Positions 46,242-57,740 of a DNA stretch of 64,000 nucleotides are shown here, in pieces (positions within the stretch are counted from its first letter, which is position 1; each line of letters starts with the position of its first letter). Below the pieces are notes generated by a model. That model did no database searches. It was not told the origin of the DNA and worked only from the letters and a program-made list of their open reading frames with translations. Made by a program: the position numbers and the translations under genes. Source of the DNA: Panicum virgatum (lineage: Eukaryota > Streptophyta > Magnoliopsida > Poales > Poaceae); contig NC_053150.1 of NCBI RefSeq assembly GCF_016808335.1, positions 47,846,119 through 47,910,118 on the forward strand, written 5' to 3'.

Positions 46242-46811
46242 GGCTGGCGGTGGCGGTCGGCGGTCGGCGCGGCGGTAGGCCTTACCGCTCCTTGGAGCGG
46301 AGAGGGAAAGCCGCAGACGCCGCGGAGAGGAGCGGCGAGCGAGGGAGGAGGGAGGAGGGGAATCAGACGGAGCAGCGGGCTAGGGTGTTGCGATTTCGGC
46401 TTGGGAAATTTCCGGGGTGCAGATTGGCTTTTGCCTCCGCCGCGTCGGCCTGCGGTGTACTTGCACGGACGGCACTCCCGGACGACGAGCTGGGAACTGG
46501 TGGTTGGTTGCTCCGCCGTGCGGGCCAGATGAGGGTGACATTTAGGCCCATCTCTGGTTAGTGGACCCTTTTGATCTCACGTGGCAGTATGCTCCGGCCC
46601 ATGTCTTCATTTTCTTCTTATAAAAAAATGTACATTTTCTTCTGCTTTTTAGATTGATACAAATTACAATGCTATAAGAATTTATAATTTTGTGGCATAG
46701 AATGAAATTTAAAATGCATTCATAAACTAAGTGTTAAATTTTAATGACAAATAAGCATGCCTTTTGTGACCTTGCACTCTTTGAAAAATAGAAACTAAAA
46801 GTGCAGTAGTA
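46242..46811 (-). promoter_or_regulatory. Promoter/leader region of the RanBP2-type gene
   Basis: GC-rich from 46242 to about 46510, directly upstream of the minus-strand start codon, then AT-rich. No TATA box is obvious. No other gene. Confidence 0.4.
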
Positions 46812-46819
46812 AACCAAAG

Positions 46820-47340
46820 TATAGTTGGCCAAATGGCCCGAAGCCCATGGGGGCCCGAGGCACGGCCCAATAAAGTCCGACCCAAGCACGGGCCCAGCAC
46901 TATGAATTTAGGACCCGGGTCGGCACGGGCCCATAGGTGGGCTGTGTCTGGGCCTCAACCTCAGCACGCTGGACGCGTCCAGGCACGACCCGATAATACC
47001 GGCCCGATGGGCGGCACGGCCCAAGGCCCGCTCCTAGTGTCAGTTTGTTATATATAGATGTCAGGAAGTATTATATATGATGGATGGATTTTATATGATG
47101 GATGGATTACATATGTACTGGTGACAATTTGTTATATTTTGTTGATTTTCTACCAATGTTTTGTGAATCACGATAAAAAACTGTGTTGAATCAGTGTTTT
47201 AGTGCCCTGTCGTGTTTGGGCCTGATGGGCGGCACGGGCACGATGGGCGGCACGGCACGGCACGAAATTCTAATCGTGCCTTTTCGTGCCGTGCCCAGGC
47301 GAGGCGTGCCTGGGCCGTGCCGCCCATTTGGCCACCTATA
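46820..47340. mobile_element. hAT-type MITE (521 bp) with 8-bp target duplication
   Basis: Starts TATAGTTGGCCAAATGG and ends CCATTTGGCCACCTATA (one mismatch between the inverted ends). AACCAAAG flanks it exactly (46812-46819 and 47341-47348). Ends are rich in gggcccg/ggcacggcc; the middle is AT-rich and non-coding. Confidence 0.9.
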
Positions 47341-47459
47341 AACCAAAGGCATAAGAGTAGCCATGTAATTGGCCATAAGATGGTTAGTTCTGAGCTAAAC
47401 TAACCATCTTAGTTCATTTCTATCGTATTCTTTTAAGTAAGACCAAAATAGTTCAATAA

Positions 47460-48787
47460 CTAGAAACAAAGGCGCGGCAATGCCGCGCCCACCACAGAGT
47501 AAGCCCTGCTATCCAATTACTCAAATGGATTATTTGCTAGTCAATAGTTGTTGCAATCACTGATCTGTAATCCGAGTTACCAAACAATAGTTGAATTATC
47601 AGCAGATAATATATATAAATGATCAATCCATGTTCCATGGCACTGCAAATTCAATGAGTTATCAGTGTGTGTCAATGCAAATTTATGTAGATTGCCATAG
47701 CAACATCAAAGCAAAACTAAGTAATACATGTGCAATATCTTTTTTTTGATAAATCTCCCCTCTGAAACCAAAGATAGGTAGCATCACAAAGCTGCATCCT
47801 TGTATGTGAGAAATTTCATCATCCTCAGAAGAACCTGCACTGAGGAAGGATGAAAGTATTGATGATAATAACTGTAGGTCAGGTTCATGACAATCAAACA
47901 CCTTTTAAGTTGTGGAGGGGCTGGTTAGCTGAAACAATCCCCAAAGCACGTTGAAGGTCAATGGTTACATTAATGCAAGTGAGGATTGAATTTTTTTTAG
48001 CTGATTACTATGGTTAAAATCAGTAGTTTGTAGCAAAAAATGATGCAAAAATCGTAGTTTGGTAAGCTTTTAGTCCAGTAAACCAACCTGAGCCTTGACG
48101 TTTGTAGCATAGGATAGAAGTAAAGGACTGTGCAGCTTCCAGTGTTAGGGCTGGACATTTTGTCGAAAACCTTGGAGGCAGTGGAGGCCACGCTGGTTGC
48201 TGGCAAAGGGCATTGCAGCCTACCAGCCTTGGAGAGATGGTGCAGCCACTGGAGGTCATAGATGGAGCTGCTGCTTGCGCCAGTATTGTGTTGACCTGCA
48301 GTCGTGGAAGCTGCTCTCCGAAGTGACCTCCGTCGCTGCACTCCGGGGAGGGGGAGCCGCCAAGACTGGCAGATCCAACGCTACCCATGTTGAAGTAAAG
48401 GGATGGCAGGGGGAGAGGAGTGGGAAGGGAGAAGAGAGGGAGGTGGCTGCCTGCGGCGGCCATGGCAAGGGGAAGGGTGTTGGAGCTGGCGGACGACGTC
48501 CGTGGGTAGTGCGGCAAGCGGGTGATGGGTGGTGCTGTAGGCAGAGTGAGGCGTAGGTGCAGAGGTGACGCGCAGACGAAGGACGGCGGTCGGCCTGCCG
48601 GCGACAGTGCAGGGGAGCAGACAGGTCCGCGAGGATTCGCGAAGGCGGCGGGTACGTGGCTTAACGGGCGAGAGATGGGTATCAGATGGTCTGCGTCGCA
48701 AGTTGGGCGTATCCAACGGCTAGCAATCTAACGGGTGACGTGGCCCTATTTGGACGCCCGTGGTTTGGTCCAGGATTCGTATATAGA
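47460..48787 (-). mobile_element. Probable non-autonomous Helitron, about 1.3 kb
   Basis: On the minus strand the 3' end is a hairpin (GGCGCGGCATTGCCGCGCC), seven bases, then CTAG followed by T, the Helitron terminus. A likely 5' end TCTATATACGAATCC lies at 48787, but the next base out is G, not the expected A, perhaps because a MITE abuts it. An open minus-strand frame (48020-48517, 165 aa, including MGSVGSASLGGSPSPECSDG) may be captured gene DNA; its source is not recognised. Confidence 0.5.
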
Positions 48788-48789
48788 CA

Positions 48790-48954
48790 GCCCGTTTAGT
48801 TTCCAAATTTTTGGTGCTACAGTTTTATAATAGATTCGTCTCCTGATTTTCCGTCCATCGATGTAATTAGTTTTATAATTAGTCAATGTTTAATACTTCT
48901 AATTAGTGGTCAAATGTTGTCCAAAAAATTTAATTTTTGGGAACTAAACTGCCC
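48790..48954. mobile_element. About 165-bp MITE
   Basis: cccgtttagtttccaaattt on the left and taatttttgggaactaaact on the right form inverted ends; the interior has agattcgtctc as in the MITE at 40123. Confidence 0.5.
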
Positions 48955-49411
48955 CAGAGATTGCTGACTTGACAACCTCTGACGAAAAGCAAAACAAGTG
49001 AATGAGCGAGTTTGCATCGAAGACCTGCAGCAAAGGCAACCAAGAAGATCAATTCCTGCTCAATCCTTTTCTTGCTTTCAGCTACTGCATCCCCGCGCAT
49101 CTGCGTGCCTAGTAGTCCCCGTCTTGACTCGCTTTTGTTGCATCACACACGTACACGGTCGAGATCCAGTGAGCCTTCTGCGCTTCGACCTCGCTCCCCG
49201 CCCCTGTGAAGTGTGAACGGTCATGGGCCTCCCCTCTCGCACCTCTCCTTTCCCCTCCCGACTCCTCAGTCCTCACGCACACTTGCGCGCCATGGATGGC
49301 ACCTCGCCGCTCACCGATCGCCACATGTTCGGCTATATATTGTACTCCGATCCCGCGACTCGACGGCTTCATTCTCAACTGTGTCGAAGCATCTACTGGC
49401 TAGCTAGCGCA
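48955..49411 (+). promoter_or_regulatory. Promoter and leader of the DUF3537 gene
   Basis: A TATA box (ggctatatattg, TATA at 49334) lies 78 bp before the ATG at 49412. This argues against the earlier in-frame start at 49223. Confidence 0.55.
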
Positions 49412-50872
49412 ATGATGGAGTTCTCTGACGAGGAGGAGCAGGGCCCGTCGCCGGCGTCGGAGTCGGAGTCGGTGCCGGAGTGCCCGCCGCTAATGGCGCC
49501 GCAGCCGCCGTCGTCGCAGCGGCCGCTGCTGCTGAACCCGGCGTACGCGCGGTGCAAGTCGGTGATCCACGACGAGCTGCGCAGCTTCCGCGCGTTCCTG
49601 CAGTGGTGCGCGCTCGACCACTCCACCCGCGCCGGGCGCGCCGCCTCGTACGCGGCGTTCCTGGCGCTTGCGCTCCTGGTGCCGGCCGCCGTCTCGGTCT
49701 CGCTCCGCGCCGACGCCGCGCTGTCCCCGGCCTCCGCGTCCGCCATCACCTTCAACCGCGTCGCCCAGGTGCCCGCCACGGGGCTCGCCGCCATCTCCTT
49801 CGCCACGCTGGCCGTCTTCTTCCGCCGCCTCGGGGGGCTCCGGCAGCTGCTGCTCCTCGACGGCGCGCTCCGCGACGACACCGCCTACGTCCGCCGCGGC
49901 TACGCGCGGGAGCTGGACCGCTCGTTCCGCCTCCTGGCGGCGCTCCTCCTCCCGTCCCTCTGCGTCGAGGCCGCGCACAAGGCCGTCTTCTTCTTCTGCA
50001 CCGTCCGGGTGGAGCCCCCCGCGGCGCTGGGCGTGGTGCTCCCGCCGCTCCTCCCGCCGTGGCGGGTCCCCTGGCGCGCGGTGGCGCTGGTCGCCACGGT
50101 GGCGTCGTGGGTGTTCCGCACGGGGGTGTTCCTGCTGGTGTGCGTGCTGTTCCGCCTCACCTGCGAGCTCCAGATCCTGCGCTTCGTGGGCATCCACCAC
50201 ATGTTCGACGTCGAGGCGCGCGCCGCCGCCGCCGCCGAGATCTTCGCCGAGCACCGCCGCATCCGGACGCAGCTGCTGGCCACCAGCCACCGGTACCGGG
50301 CGTTCATCATCTGCTGCCTCGTCACCATCACCGTCAGCCAGCTCGGCGCGCTCCTCGTCGTCCTCTCCTCCGGGGACGCCAAGAGCTTCTCCAACACCGG
50401 CGACCTCCTGGTCGGCTCGGCGGTGCAGCTGAGCGGCTTCTTCATGTGCCTGTTCGGCGCGGCCAGGATCACGCACAGGGCGCAGAGGATCGTGTCCATC
50501 GCCAGCCAGTGGCACATGAGCATGGTGGCCGCCATGCGCCACGGCAAGCCGTCGCCGGGCAGCGACGCCGACGCGTCCCGCGTCTCCGGCTCGTCGGCGG
50601 CCGTACCCCAGGCGGCGGAGCCCGGCGCGGCGTGCTCGTACAAGAGCAGACAAGCACTTGGTAATTCACCAAAGCAACCGAACTCTGATTTGCTGCCATC
50701 AAATGAGGCCAACTTTTTGTTGCTGTGCGCTGTAGTGACGTACCTGCGCCACAACGGCGGCGGCATCACCCTGTTCGGCTTCACGCTCGACAGGGGGCTC
50801 CTCCACGCCATCTTCGTCTTCGAGATGACTCTGGTGCTCTGGATCCTCAGCAAAGTTGTGGTGCTCCAGTAG
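49412..50872 (+). CDS. DUF3537 / plant gustatory-receptor-like multi-pass membrane protein
   Basis: Two exons (49412-50660, 50736-50872) give 461 aa. The cytosolic N-terminus is acidic and Pro-rich (MMEFSDEEEQGPSPASESES). It is followed by about seven hydrophobic segments, e.g. AASYAAFLALALLVPAAVSV, ATGLAAISFATLAVFF and AFIICCLVTITVSQLGALLV, and a C-terminal one (LLHAIFVFEMTLVLWILSKV). The pattern and the conserved RQALVTYLRHN junction fit DUF3537, structurally related to insect gustatory/odorant receptors; the plant ligand is unknown. The 75-nt intron (50661-50735) is a multiple of three with no in-frame stop, so retention would add 25 residues. Confidence 0.85.
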   Translation: MMEFSDEEEQGPSPASESESVPECPPLMAPQPPSSQRPLLLNPAYARCKSVIHDELRSFRAFLQWCALDHSTRAGRAASYAAFLALALLVPAAVSVSLRADAALSPASASAITFNRVAQVPATGLAAISFATLAVFFRRLGGLRQLLLLDGALRDDTAYVRRGYARELDRSFRLLAALLLPSLCVEAAHKAVFFFCTVRVEPPAALGVVLPPLLPPWRVPWRAVALVATVASWVFRTGVFLLVCVLFRLTCELQILRFVGIHHMFDVEARAAAAAEIFAEHRRIRTQLLATSHRYRAFIICCLVTITVSQLGALLVVLSSGDAKSFSNTGDLLVGSAVQLSGFFMCLFGAARITHRAQRIVSIASQWHMSMVAAMRHGKPSPGSDADASRVSGSSAAVPQAAEPGAACSYKSRQALGNSPKQPNSDLLPSNEANFLLLCAVVTYLRHNGGGITLFGFTLDRGLLHAIFVFEMTLVLWILSKVVVLQ

Positions 50873-51223
50873 GACCCCGTGTACACGTGTCAAGACAGTC
50901 TTATGCATGGTAGTGCTACAAAATTTCGCTCGCCATTTCGCCTCAAATGTAGGATAATAGAATAAATGACCCTTATAATAATACAACAATAGATAGTAGT
51001 ACCTATACTCGTATAAACGTATGACGTATTGTACATTGATATGATCCTCCGGTTTAACATGCTACTTTTTTTTTGCGGTTAGTTTAACATGTTACTTTGA
51101 CATGTGCTTTTTATACTAGAAAATAAATTAAAGAAATGGAAGCTTATTTTAGCCCAAACCAAGAGCCTTTCTTGGCTGAACATTTCGATTTTTCTCCGCA
51201 ATGATTTTAATGGCTCGTCGGAG
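50873..51223. other. 3' flank of the DUF3537 gene
   Basis: AT-rich, no feature beyond the probable 3' UTR. Confidence 0.4.
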
Positions 51224-51236
51224 GGACAATTCTGCT

Positions 51237-51757
51237 TTTTTCGAGACGGGCTCACCCCATTTCCATTAACATGTAACGGAAATACAGAAGTTCAAGAGTT
51301 TAAGAACGGAGGGGAGAAAGGGGAGAGGAGATTCAACCTTCAGGAACGCATGACCTGATTCAGGTCAAGCGCCCTGTCATATTACAGACTAAGAAAGCTC
51401 CCGGGTTCCTAGAAGCACTAAAGTTTAACAGCGACTAAAAGCAAACCACGACCCATTACAGCCATAAAACAAAACAACAGCAGAAAGAAGATCAGCCGTC
51501 GACTTCCGCCTCCTCGTTGTCCTCCTCAGTCACAGCAGGTAGAATCCTTGGAGTGTGGCTTGGTTGTGTCACCACCGCCCGGTGCACACAAGCCAACAGA
51601 GCTTTGACGCCTTCCAGAATTTTCCCCTGCATTTCCGGTGGATAAAGACCTGCCCAGTACATCATGAAGGAGCACGCATGGTAAGAGATTTCAGCTGGGT
51701 GTTTGATTAGTTTCGAGTCAAAACATGCTTTGTTTCTACACTTCCAGATTGCTGGTG
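51237..51757 (-). mobile_element. 5'-truncated LINE copy with 13-bp target duplication
   Basis: GGACAATTCTGCT occurs at 51224-51236 and 51758-51770. Between them is a minus-strand sequence ending in a short A-tail (T-run 51237-51241 on the plus strand). It encodes the LINE C-terminus (WKCRNKACFDSKLIKHPAEI, MMYWAGLY) down to 51492. Truncated start, A-tail and target duplication are the marks of target-primed reverse transcription. Confidence 0.88.
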
Positions 51758-51770
51758 GGACAATTCTGCT

Positions 51771-53095
51771 ATATTGTTGAAACATTTTTCTACTCTTTTG
51801 TGTTTTTATATTTTTCATTAGAATATTTTATTTTCTTCAAAGTAATTTCGTATTGTCTTGCCAGTAAGATTGTTATATTCGTGAACCTTTCTTAGTTTTG
51901 AACATGCTACGTGTAGAATAGTTTTTAGTTTTATCGAGAACATTTTTTGTCACTGGTTTTTCATGGACTTATTGGTTTCAAATGAGGCCCACAAGCCGAG
52001 AAGAGATGGCAAAAACAACCTCACATATGTCTAAAATTATATGAGGGTGTTGGTGGTATAAATGAACCATAGTTAAAAATTGGTCAAAAATAGTTATGGA
52101 CTTTTTTAGATAATGGAAAACATCCGGCTTCAAACCTCTTCATAGAAGGGGCATCAGTTCAAAATTATTACATCACATACAAAATTTAAAACATATAATG
52201 ACCCATCATTATTGACCAATGCGTAAAATAAACGGCCATCCATGGGATGCGAAGAACTCCATAGATCTTGACTCTAGACCCCGCCATGCTTTGACAATCT
52301 CATTCTTTCTTTCATTAGTGTGCCGCAACAGAGCCCAAAACCGAAGCTAATGTGTTGGCCTCGAGCTCGGGCCGTGGAGGGAGGAGCAGAGGCTCCTCGC
52401 GGCGGCGGTGGCGGGAGGAGAAAGAAGAAGGGAGGAGAGAGGGAGGAGGCCGACATATGGCCCCACATGTAAGGGTCCACATCACTGCACGGTCAGCCTG
52501 CCACATCAGCTTCTGGGGTATGACGTGGCTGAATTGGACCTAGATGACCCATTTAGATAGTTTAGGGATCCAAAAATACAATTTTATAGTATGAGGATCT
52601 GGATGAGAATCGTTCGATAGTTTAGGGACGGGCCATGAAATTTACTCATACGAAAATGAATGGTCGAAAAAGCCTTCGTGGCCTCGTGTGCAAGTCTAAA
52701 ATCCACGTTCTTGCTGACGCCTTGCCGCGTTTAGTAGTAGCTCAGAGCAGAGGCGCTGCAACGACTTGACAACCTCATCGGCCCACGGCCGCAGCAAGGC
52801 ACATTGCTATTCCTGGCCACGACCACGAACCGGCAGCCGCATGCCATGCTCTCTCGCCACCATCCTCGCCACGCGCGCGCGCGCGGGCGGTGGCTCCTGA
52901 ATCCACTCTCCTCCCCCTTCTCCGCCTCCCTTGGCGTCGACCTCCCGCTTCCCCCCTCCCTGGAAAGCCGCGGCCGGCCTCCCACTCGCGCGCGCCCGAC
53001 GAGAGCAGGGCCGCAGCGTTGCCGCCGGCCGCATCACCCGCCGTCGTCAAGCGCTGGCGCCGGCGGGCTGGCTCCCCGTCCCCGCCGCCCCGGAC
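51771..53095. other. Intergenic and promoter of the LRR kinase gene
   Basis: AT-rich to about 52340. A GC-rich island with a purine tract lies at 52370-52450. Then the GC-rich leader of the kinase gene follows (52840-53095). No other gene supported. Confidence 0.4.
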
Positions 53096-55466
53096 ATGGC
53101 CACAGCGCCACCGCCGTCGCTAGCGCGCCACCTCCTGCTGCCGGCCGGGCGCCTTTTCCTCCTCCTCCTCCTCCCGCTGGCCGCTGACGCCGCGCGCCTC
53201 CCGCTGGCCCTCGCGCCCGACGACGCCGACGCGCTCCTCAAGCTCAAGTTCGGGATCAGGGACGACGCCGGCGAGCTCAGCAGCTGGGCCCCCGGCACGA
53301 GCCCCTGCGACGGTGACGAATCCAAATGGGTCGGCGTCATGTGCAACAAGAACGGCGTGCACGGCCTGCAGCTCGAGGGGATGAGCCTCGCCGGCAAGCT
53401 CGACCTGGGCGCCCTCAAGGGCCTGTCCGGCCTCCGCACGCTGAGCTTCATGGACAACGAGTTCACCGGCCCGATGCCCGACGTCAAGGAGCTCAGTGGC
53501 CTCCGTGCCATCTTCCTGTCCGGCAACGAGTTCTCCGGGACGATCCCCGCCGACGCGTTCGCCGGGATGGGCTGGCTCAAGAAGATCGTCCTCTCCAGCA
53601 ATAACTTCTCCGGCCCCATCCCGGCGTCGCTCGGCGACCTGCCCAAGCTCCTCGATCTGCAGCTCAACGACAACAAGTTCCAGGGCAAGATCCCTGATCT
53701 GAAACAGAAGGAGTTGAAGGAAGTCAATCTCGCAAACAATGAGCTCGAGGGGGAGATCCCGGCGAGCCTCAAGAACATCAAGGCCGACATGTTCGCCGGT
53801 GAGCAACGACATGGATTTCTGGACCATGTTGTTCCTTTGACGTCGACGTGGACAGCATGTGATCTGTTGCTGTACAAATGTGTGCAGGCAACAAGAAGCT
53901 TTGCGGTGCGCCGCTTGGTGCCAAATGCGAGGCCACTCCGCCGCCGGCAGTAAAGGCGCCAGTGCCGAGCTCCGACAAAGACGCCGCGGCGTCCACGGGC
54001 GCGTCCGCTGATGACGCGAAGCAAGCAGCTCAGAAGCCCGTGGAGGGCGTCACGTCCTACGGCGTCCTCGCCGCGGTCCTCGGCACGCTGGCGATCGCCG
54101 GCGTGGCGTTCTTCGCGCTGCACAAGCGGCGGGACAGGACCAAGAACTTCGGCCCGGCCGCGTCGACGAAGCCCTCGGGGCCGAGGGTCGAGCTGCAGCC
54201 GGCGGCGAAGGCCGAAGCCAGCGCGGCGCGCGGCGCCGCGCCGGCTGCGGCCGCCGCCGCCTCCGCCGCCGCCGCGGGCGGTGGCGGCGAGGAGCGCAGC
54301 AGCCGCGCGGGCGGCAGCACGGCGCGGAAGGTGGAGCAGGGGCGGCTGACCTTCGTGCGCGATGACCGCGGCCGGTTCTTCGAGCTGCAGGACCTGCTCA
54401 AGGCGACGGCGGAGGTGCTCGGCACCGCCAACCTCGGCGTGTGCTACCGCGCCACGCTCACCAGCGGGCACTCCGTCGTCGTCAAGCGGTTCAAGGAGAT
54501 GAACCGCGTGGGCCGGGAGGACTTCGAGGAGCACATGCGGCGGCTCGGCCGGCTCAGCCACCCCAACCTCCTCCCGCTCGTCGCCTACTACTACCGCAAG
54601 GAGGAGAAGCTCCTCATCCACGACTTCGTCCCCAACCGGAGCTTGGCCAACCTCCTCCATGGTGACTAGCCACCATCAACACGATCGACTTGGTTCTCTG
54701 TTTTGTTAAAGTCTACTAATTGCTTGCTTGGTGCTCGATCGATGGCACGAACGAAGGCGAGGGCCGGGGGTTGAAGAAGGCGGTGCTGCACTGGAGCGCG
54801 CGGCTGAGGATCGTCAAGGGCGTGGCGCGGGCGCTGAGCTACCTGTACGACGAGCTGTGCATGCTCACGGTGCCGCACGGGCACCTCAAGTCCTCCAACA
54901 TCCTGCTCAACGGCCAGTACGAGCCGCTGCTCACCGACTACGCGCTGGTGCCGGTGATGAACCAGTCGCACGCCGCGCAGCTCATGGTGGCCTTCAAGTC
55001 CCCCGAGCGGAAGCAGTTCGGCCGCTCCTCCAAGAAGAGCGACGTCTGGTGCCTCGGCCTGCTCATCCTCGAGATCCTCGCCGGGAGGCCGCCGAGCTAC
55101 GACCTGCCCAAGGCGGGCGCCGCGGCGGCGGCCGAGCCGTCGCCGTCGGCGTCGGCCCAGCAGAAGACGGCGGCGGCGGGCAGCGACCTGGTGTCCGTCG
55201 TGGGCTCGACGCCGGAGGGCGAGTGGCTGCGCGCCGTGGTGGACCCGGACCTGAAGGTCGAGGACGACGAGGACAGGGAGGAGATGGTGAAGCTGATCAA
55301 GATCGGCATGGCGTGCTGCGAGGCCAACGTGGACAGCCGGTGGGAGCTCAAGGCCGCCGTCGACAGGATCGAGGAGCTCAAGGCGGTGGACCGCGCCGGC
55401 GAGGACCAGTCCTTCTACTCGTCGGTGAACGACGAGGAGGACCTCAATGATGTCGCCATCAACTGA
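53096..55466 (+). CDS. Pollen-receptor-like LRR receptor kinase (LRR-RLK III) with degenerate kinase core
   Basis: Three exons (53096-53798, 53888-54661, 54757-55466) give 728 aa. Order: signal peptide (residues 1 to about 33), N-cap with Trp and Cys (SSWAPGTSPCDGDESKWVGV), about five LRRs (e.g. LKKIVLSSNNFSGPIP), Ser/Ala-rich linker, one membrane helix (GVLAAVLGTLAIAGVAFFAL), juxtamembrane Ala/Gly stretch, kinase domain. The ATP-binding Lys is kept (VVVKRF). The catalytic loop reads HGHLKSSNIL instead of HRDLK..N and the metal site LTDYAL instead of DFG, so it is probably weakly active or a pseudokinase, common in this clade. Pollen receptor kinases act at the pollen-tube membrane with ROP-GEFs. 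ATG 53096 was chosen over the in-frame 52931 because it gives a clean signal peptide. Confidence 0.92.
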
Positions 55467-55959
55467 TGGATCGACATGGGCCGGCATGGGGATCAATCTG
55501 GGATCGTGCCGTGTGTGCATCGTACTGGCATGCCGACACGATGAAACGTACGTGAACTAGTAATGTGTACGCTTATCTTTCTTGCCGGTGGTAGAAAAGA
55601 GGTATATATCTTCGTATATATATAACACGAATCTTAGTTTGGTTTTCTCCGGGCAGTGGTCTCAGATAAATTTTCAGCAAATTCAACAGAAGTTCGTTTT
55701 TATTCAAATTGTCAAGAGTATCCTATTGGACTTGCGAAACTATGAATTCTGCAAAAGAGAAAAACGCGAAACCCACCATCATTTCAGAATCATTATATCA
55801 GCATCAACGACACCATAATTTAGTGGGCTAATAACCATATTTACGGCCTTGGTCATCATTTGGCCTTGAAGAAAATAGCTTTGTAAGTTCACCACAAATG
55901 TGCAATCTGATTTTGTGAGTATATTTTCACTAATCAAATCAATATAAATGGGCTACCAT
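55467..55959. other. 3' flank of the LRR kinase gene
   Basis: AT-rich, no gene; probable 3' UTR in the first 200 bases. Confidence 0.4.
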
Positions 55960-56557
55960 CACTACTGGAAAAAGGCCCTTAGGCACCGGTTGAATAGAGC
56001 GTACCGGTTTTCCAACCGGTACCCCGAAACCGAGACCAAAGGTTTTTGGCTTTAACACCGGGTAACACAACCGATACCAATGGCATTCATTTTTGTCAAA
56101 AATATGCATGCAATGATGGCTGGGATTCGAAATTGGGACTTATTGCGTCACGTGCACCTTTCTTACCATCTCACCTACACATCACTTGTGATGGGAAGAG
56201 AGATATTTTCCTTTTGAAGTAACCCTTGGATGAGGATTAGGTACCGGTTGGTAACACCAACCGGTACCTAAGGCTCTTAAGGTACCGGTTGGTGTTACCA
56301 ACCGGGACCTAAGGCTCATCCGTAGGTACCGGTTGATGGTACCACCCGGTACTAATGTAAAAGTTACCACCCGGTACCTATGGTGAGCCTTAGGTACCGG
56401 TTGGTGTTACCAACCGGTACCTAAGGCTTATCCATAGATTCCATCAACCCCAAAAGTACCGGTATGAAGATGAACCGGTACCTATGCTAGCATAGGTACC
56501 GGTTCATTTTTATACCGGTACTTTTAGGGTGGACCTTTGGCTTGTTTTCTACTAGTG
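55960..56557. mobile_element. Non-autonomous CACTA element with subterminal repeats
   Basis: Starts CACTACTGGAAAAAGGCC and ends TTTTCTACTAGTG, the CACTA terminus. Bases about 56220-56525 carry at least six copies of taccggttggt/accaaccggta in both orientations, like subterminal transposase-binding repeats. The expected 3-bp target duplication is imperfect (cat/tat). No transposase. Confidence 0.8.
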
Positions 56558-57740
56558 TATTTTTTTAGAAAAAAATAATATGAGGCGATGTTTCTTCTCA
56601 ATTCTCATAGTCAAAATTATCGGTTGGGTTCACCAGATTTTATGAAGTGTTGATATAATACTCTTCATCACCATTTCCTTTTTTTTTTGAATTTCTCCTA
56701 AATGCTAGATTGGTGTTCTGATTCTGAATAATGCTAGGAGCCTAGGATCACTGAAGCCCTAATATTTTGCAAAAACTTGCCACCAAAGAGGTACTTGCTT
56801 AAAAGCCACTCAATGGATAGGCAATAAGCCTGTGTCGTTCAATATGAAAAGGTGATAAGTGTATAAACATAATATATGATTGTAGGAGAAAAATGTTATG
56901 CGCCGTAGGTTGGGAAAAAAAACACAAGACAAAAGTCTCATGCTTTTTGTCCATTAATTGAAAGGGGTATATACATGCCAACATATATAGAGGATAAATT
57001 GCTTAAATTCTGGTGTCAATTGAATATGAGCCAATATACGTAGATGATCATAAATCAAGGAGTCTGAAGTATACAGAAAGGTAGTAAAGAATGTAAGAGT
57101 CTAAAGGAAGTCTCATGTTAGTTGTGTTCACCTGGTTTCTTAATTAGTTTGGGTGTGGTGTTCTGATCTGTCTTTCCTCCTCTTGATAAAATACATGCTC
57201 AAGCACTTATTTTTATAAAATATAGGCAAATAGGAATGAGTTTGCGAAATTATTCTCACATCCACTCCATTGGAGAAAGAATCCATGGCATATCGTGAGG
57301 TGAGATAAAAATGTTTTTCCTTTTTTTAAGGAGAAAAGACGAAAGAGCCTCCTGAATCAAGAAGGAATTGGTTTATGCTGGATCGATGCTGGTGCACGTA
57401 AGTTAGGTTGTCTGTTTGTCATGTAAGTCACACCCAGAGCTTCATCATTTTGGTTGCTGTAGGTATGTTATATAACGCTTGTGTTAGTGGCTGGTGGCGA
57501 GTTAGCTCACGTTGTATGATAAACTTTTATTTTTTAATACAAAGATACACGGCTCTCCTGCACATTCGACAAAAGAAATCAAGAAGGAATTTGCTTCTTG
57601 TGACATGGAAACGGCGCCCTATCAGCTGACTGAATCAATTAAGCAGCAGTGTGGTGCACTTGAGAGCTAAAGCAATAGTGCATTGTCGTGTAGTCAATTC
57701 TCCATGGATTTTCCTTACAGATACAATAAAATAAAGAAAA
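56558..57740. other. AT-rich intergenic, nothing recognised
   Basis: Only short, unconvincing frames on both strands. It ends with A at 57740, the target base next to the Helitron CTAG. Confidence 0.4.

Noticed and set aside
49223..49411. Upstream in-frame start of the DUF3537 protein
   Set aside because: A TATA box at 49334 lies downstream of it.
49393..50886. Long ORFs antisense or out of frame with the DUF3537 gene
   Set aside because: Shadows of a GC-rich coding exon; the DUF3537 frame has the family pattern and membrane segments.
52931..53095. Upstream in-frame start of the LRR kinase
   Set aside because: It would bury the signal peptide behind 55 Arg/Pro-rich residues; ATG 53096 is better.
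53047..54660. 537-codon minus-strand ORF across the LRR kinase
   Set aside because: Antisense shadow of high-GC3 coding sequence, spanning an intron, with no domain.
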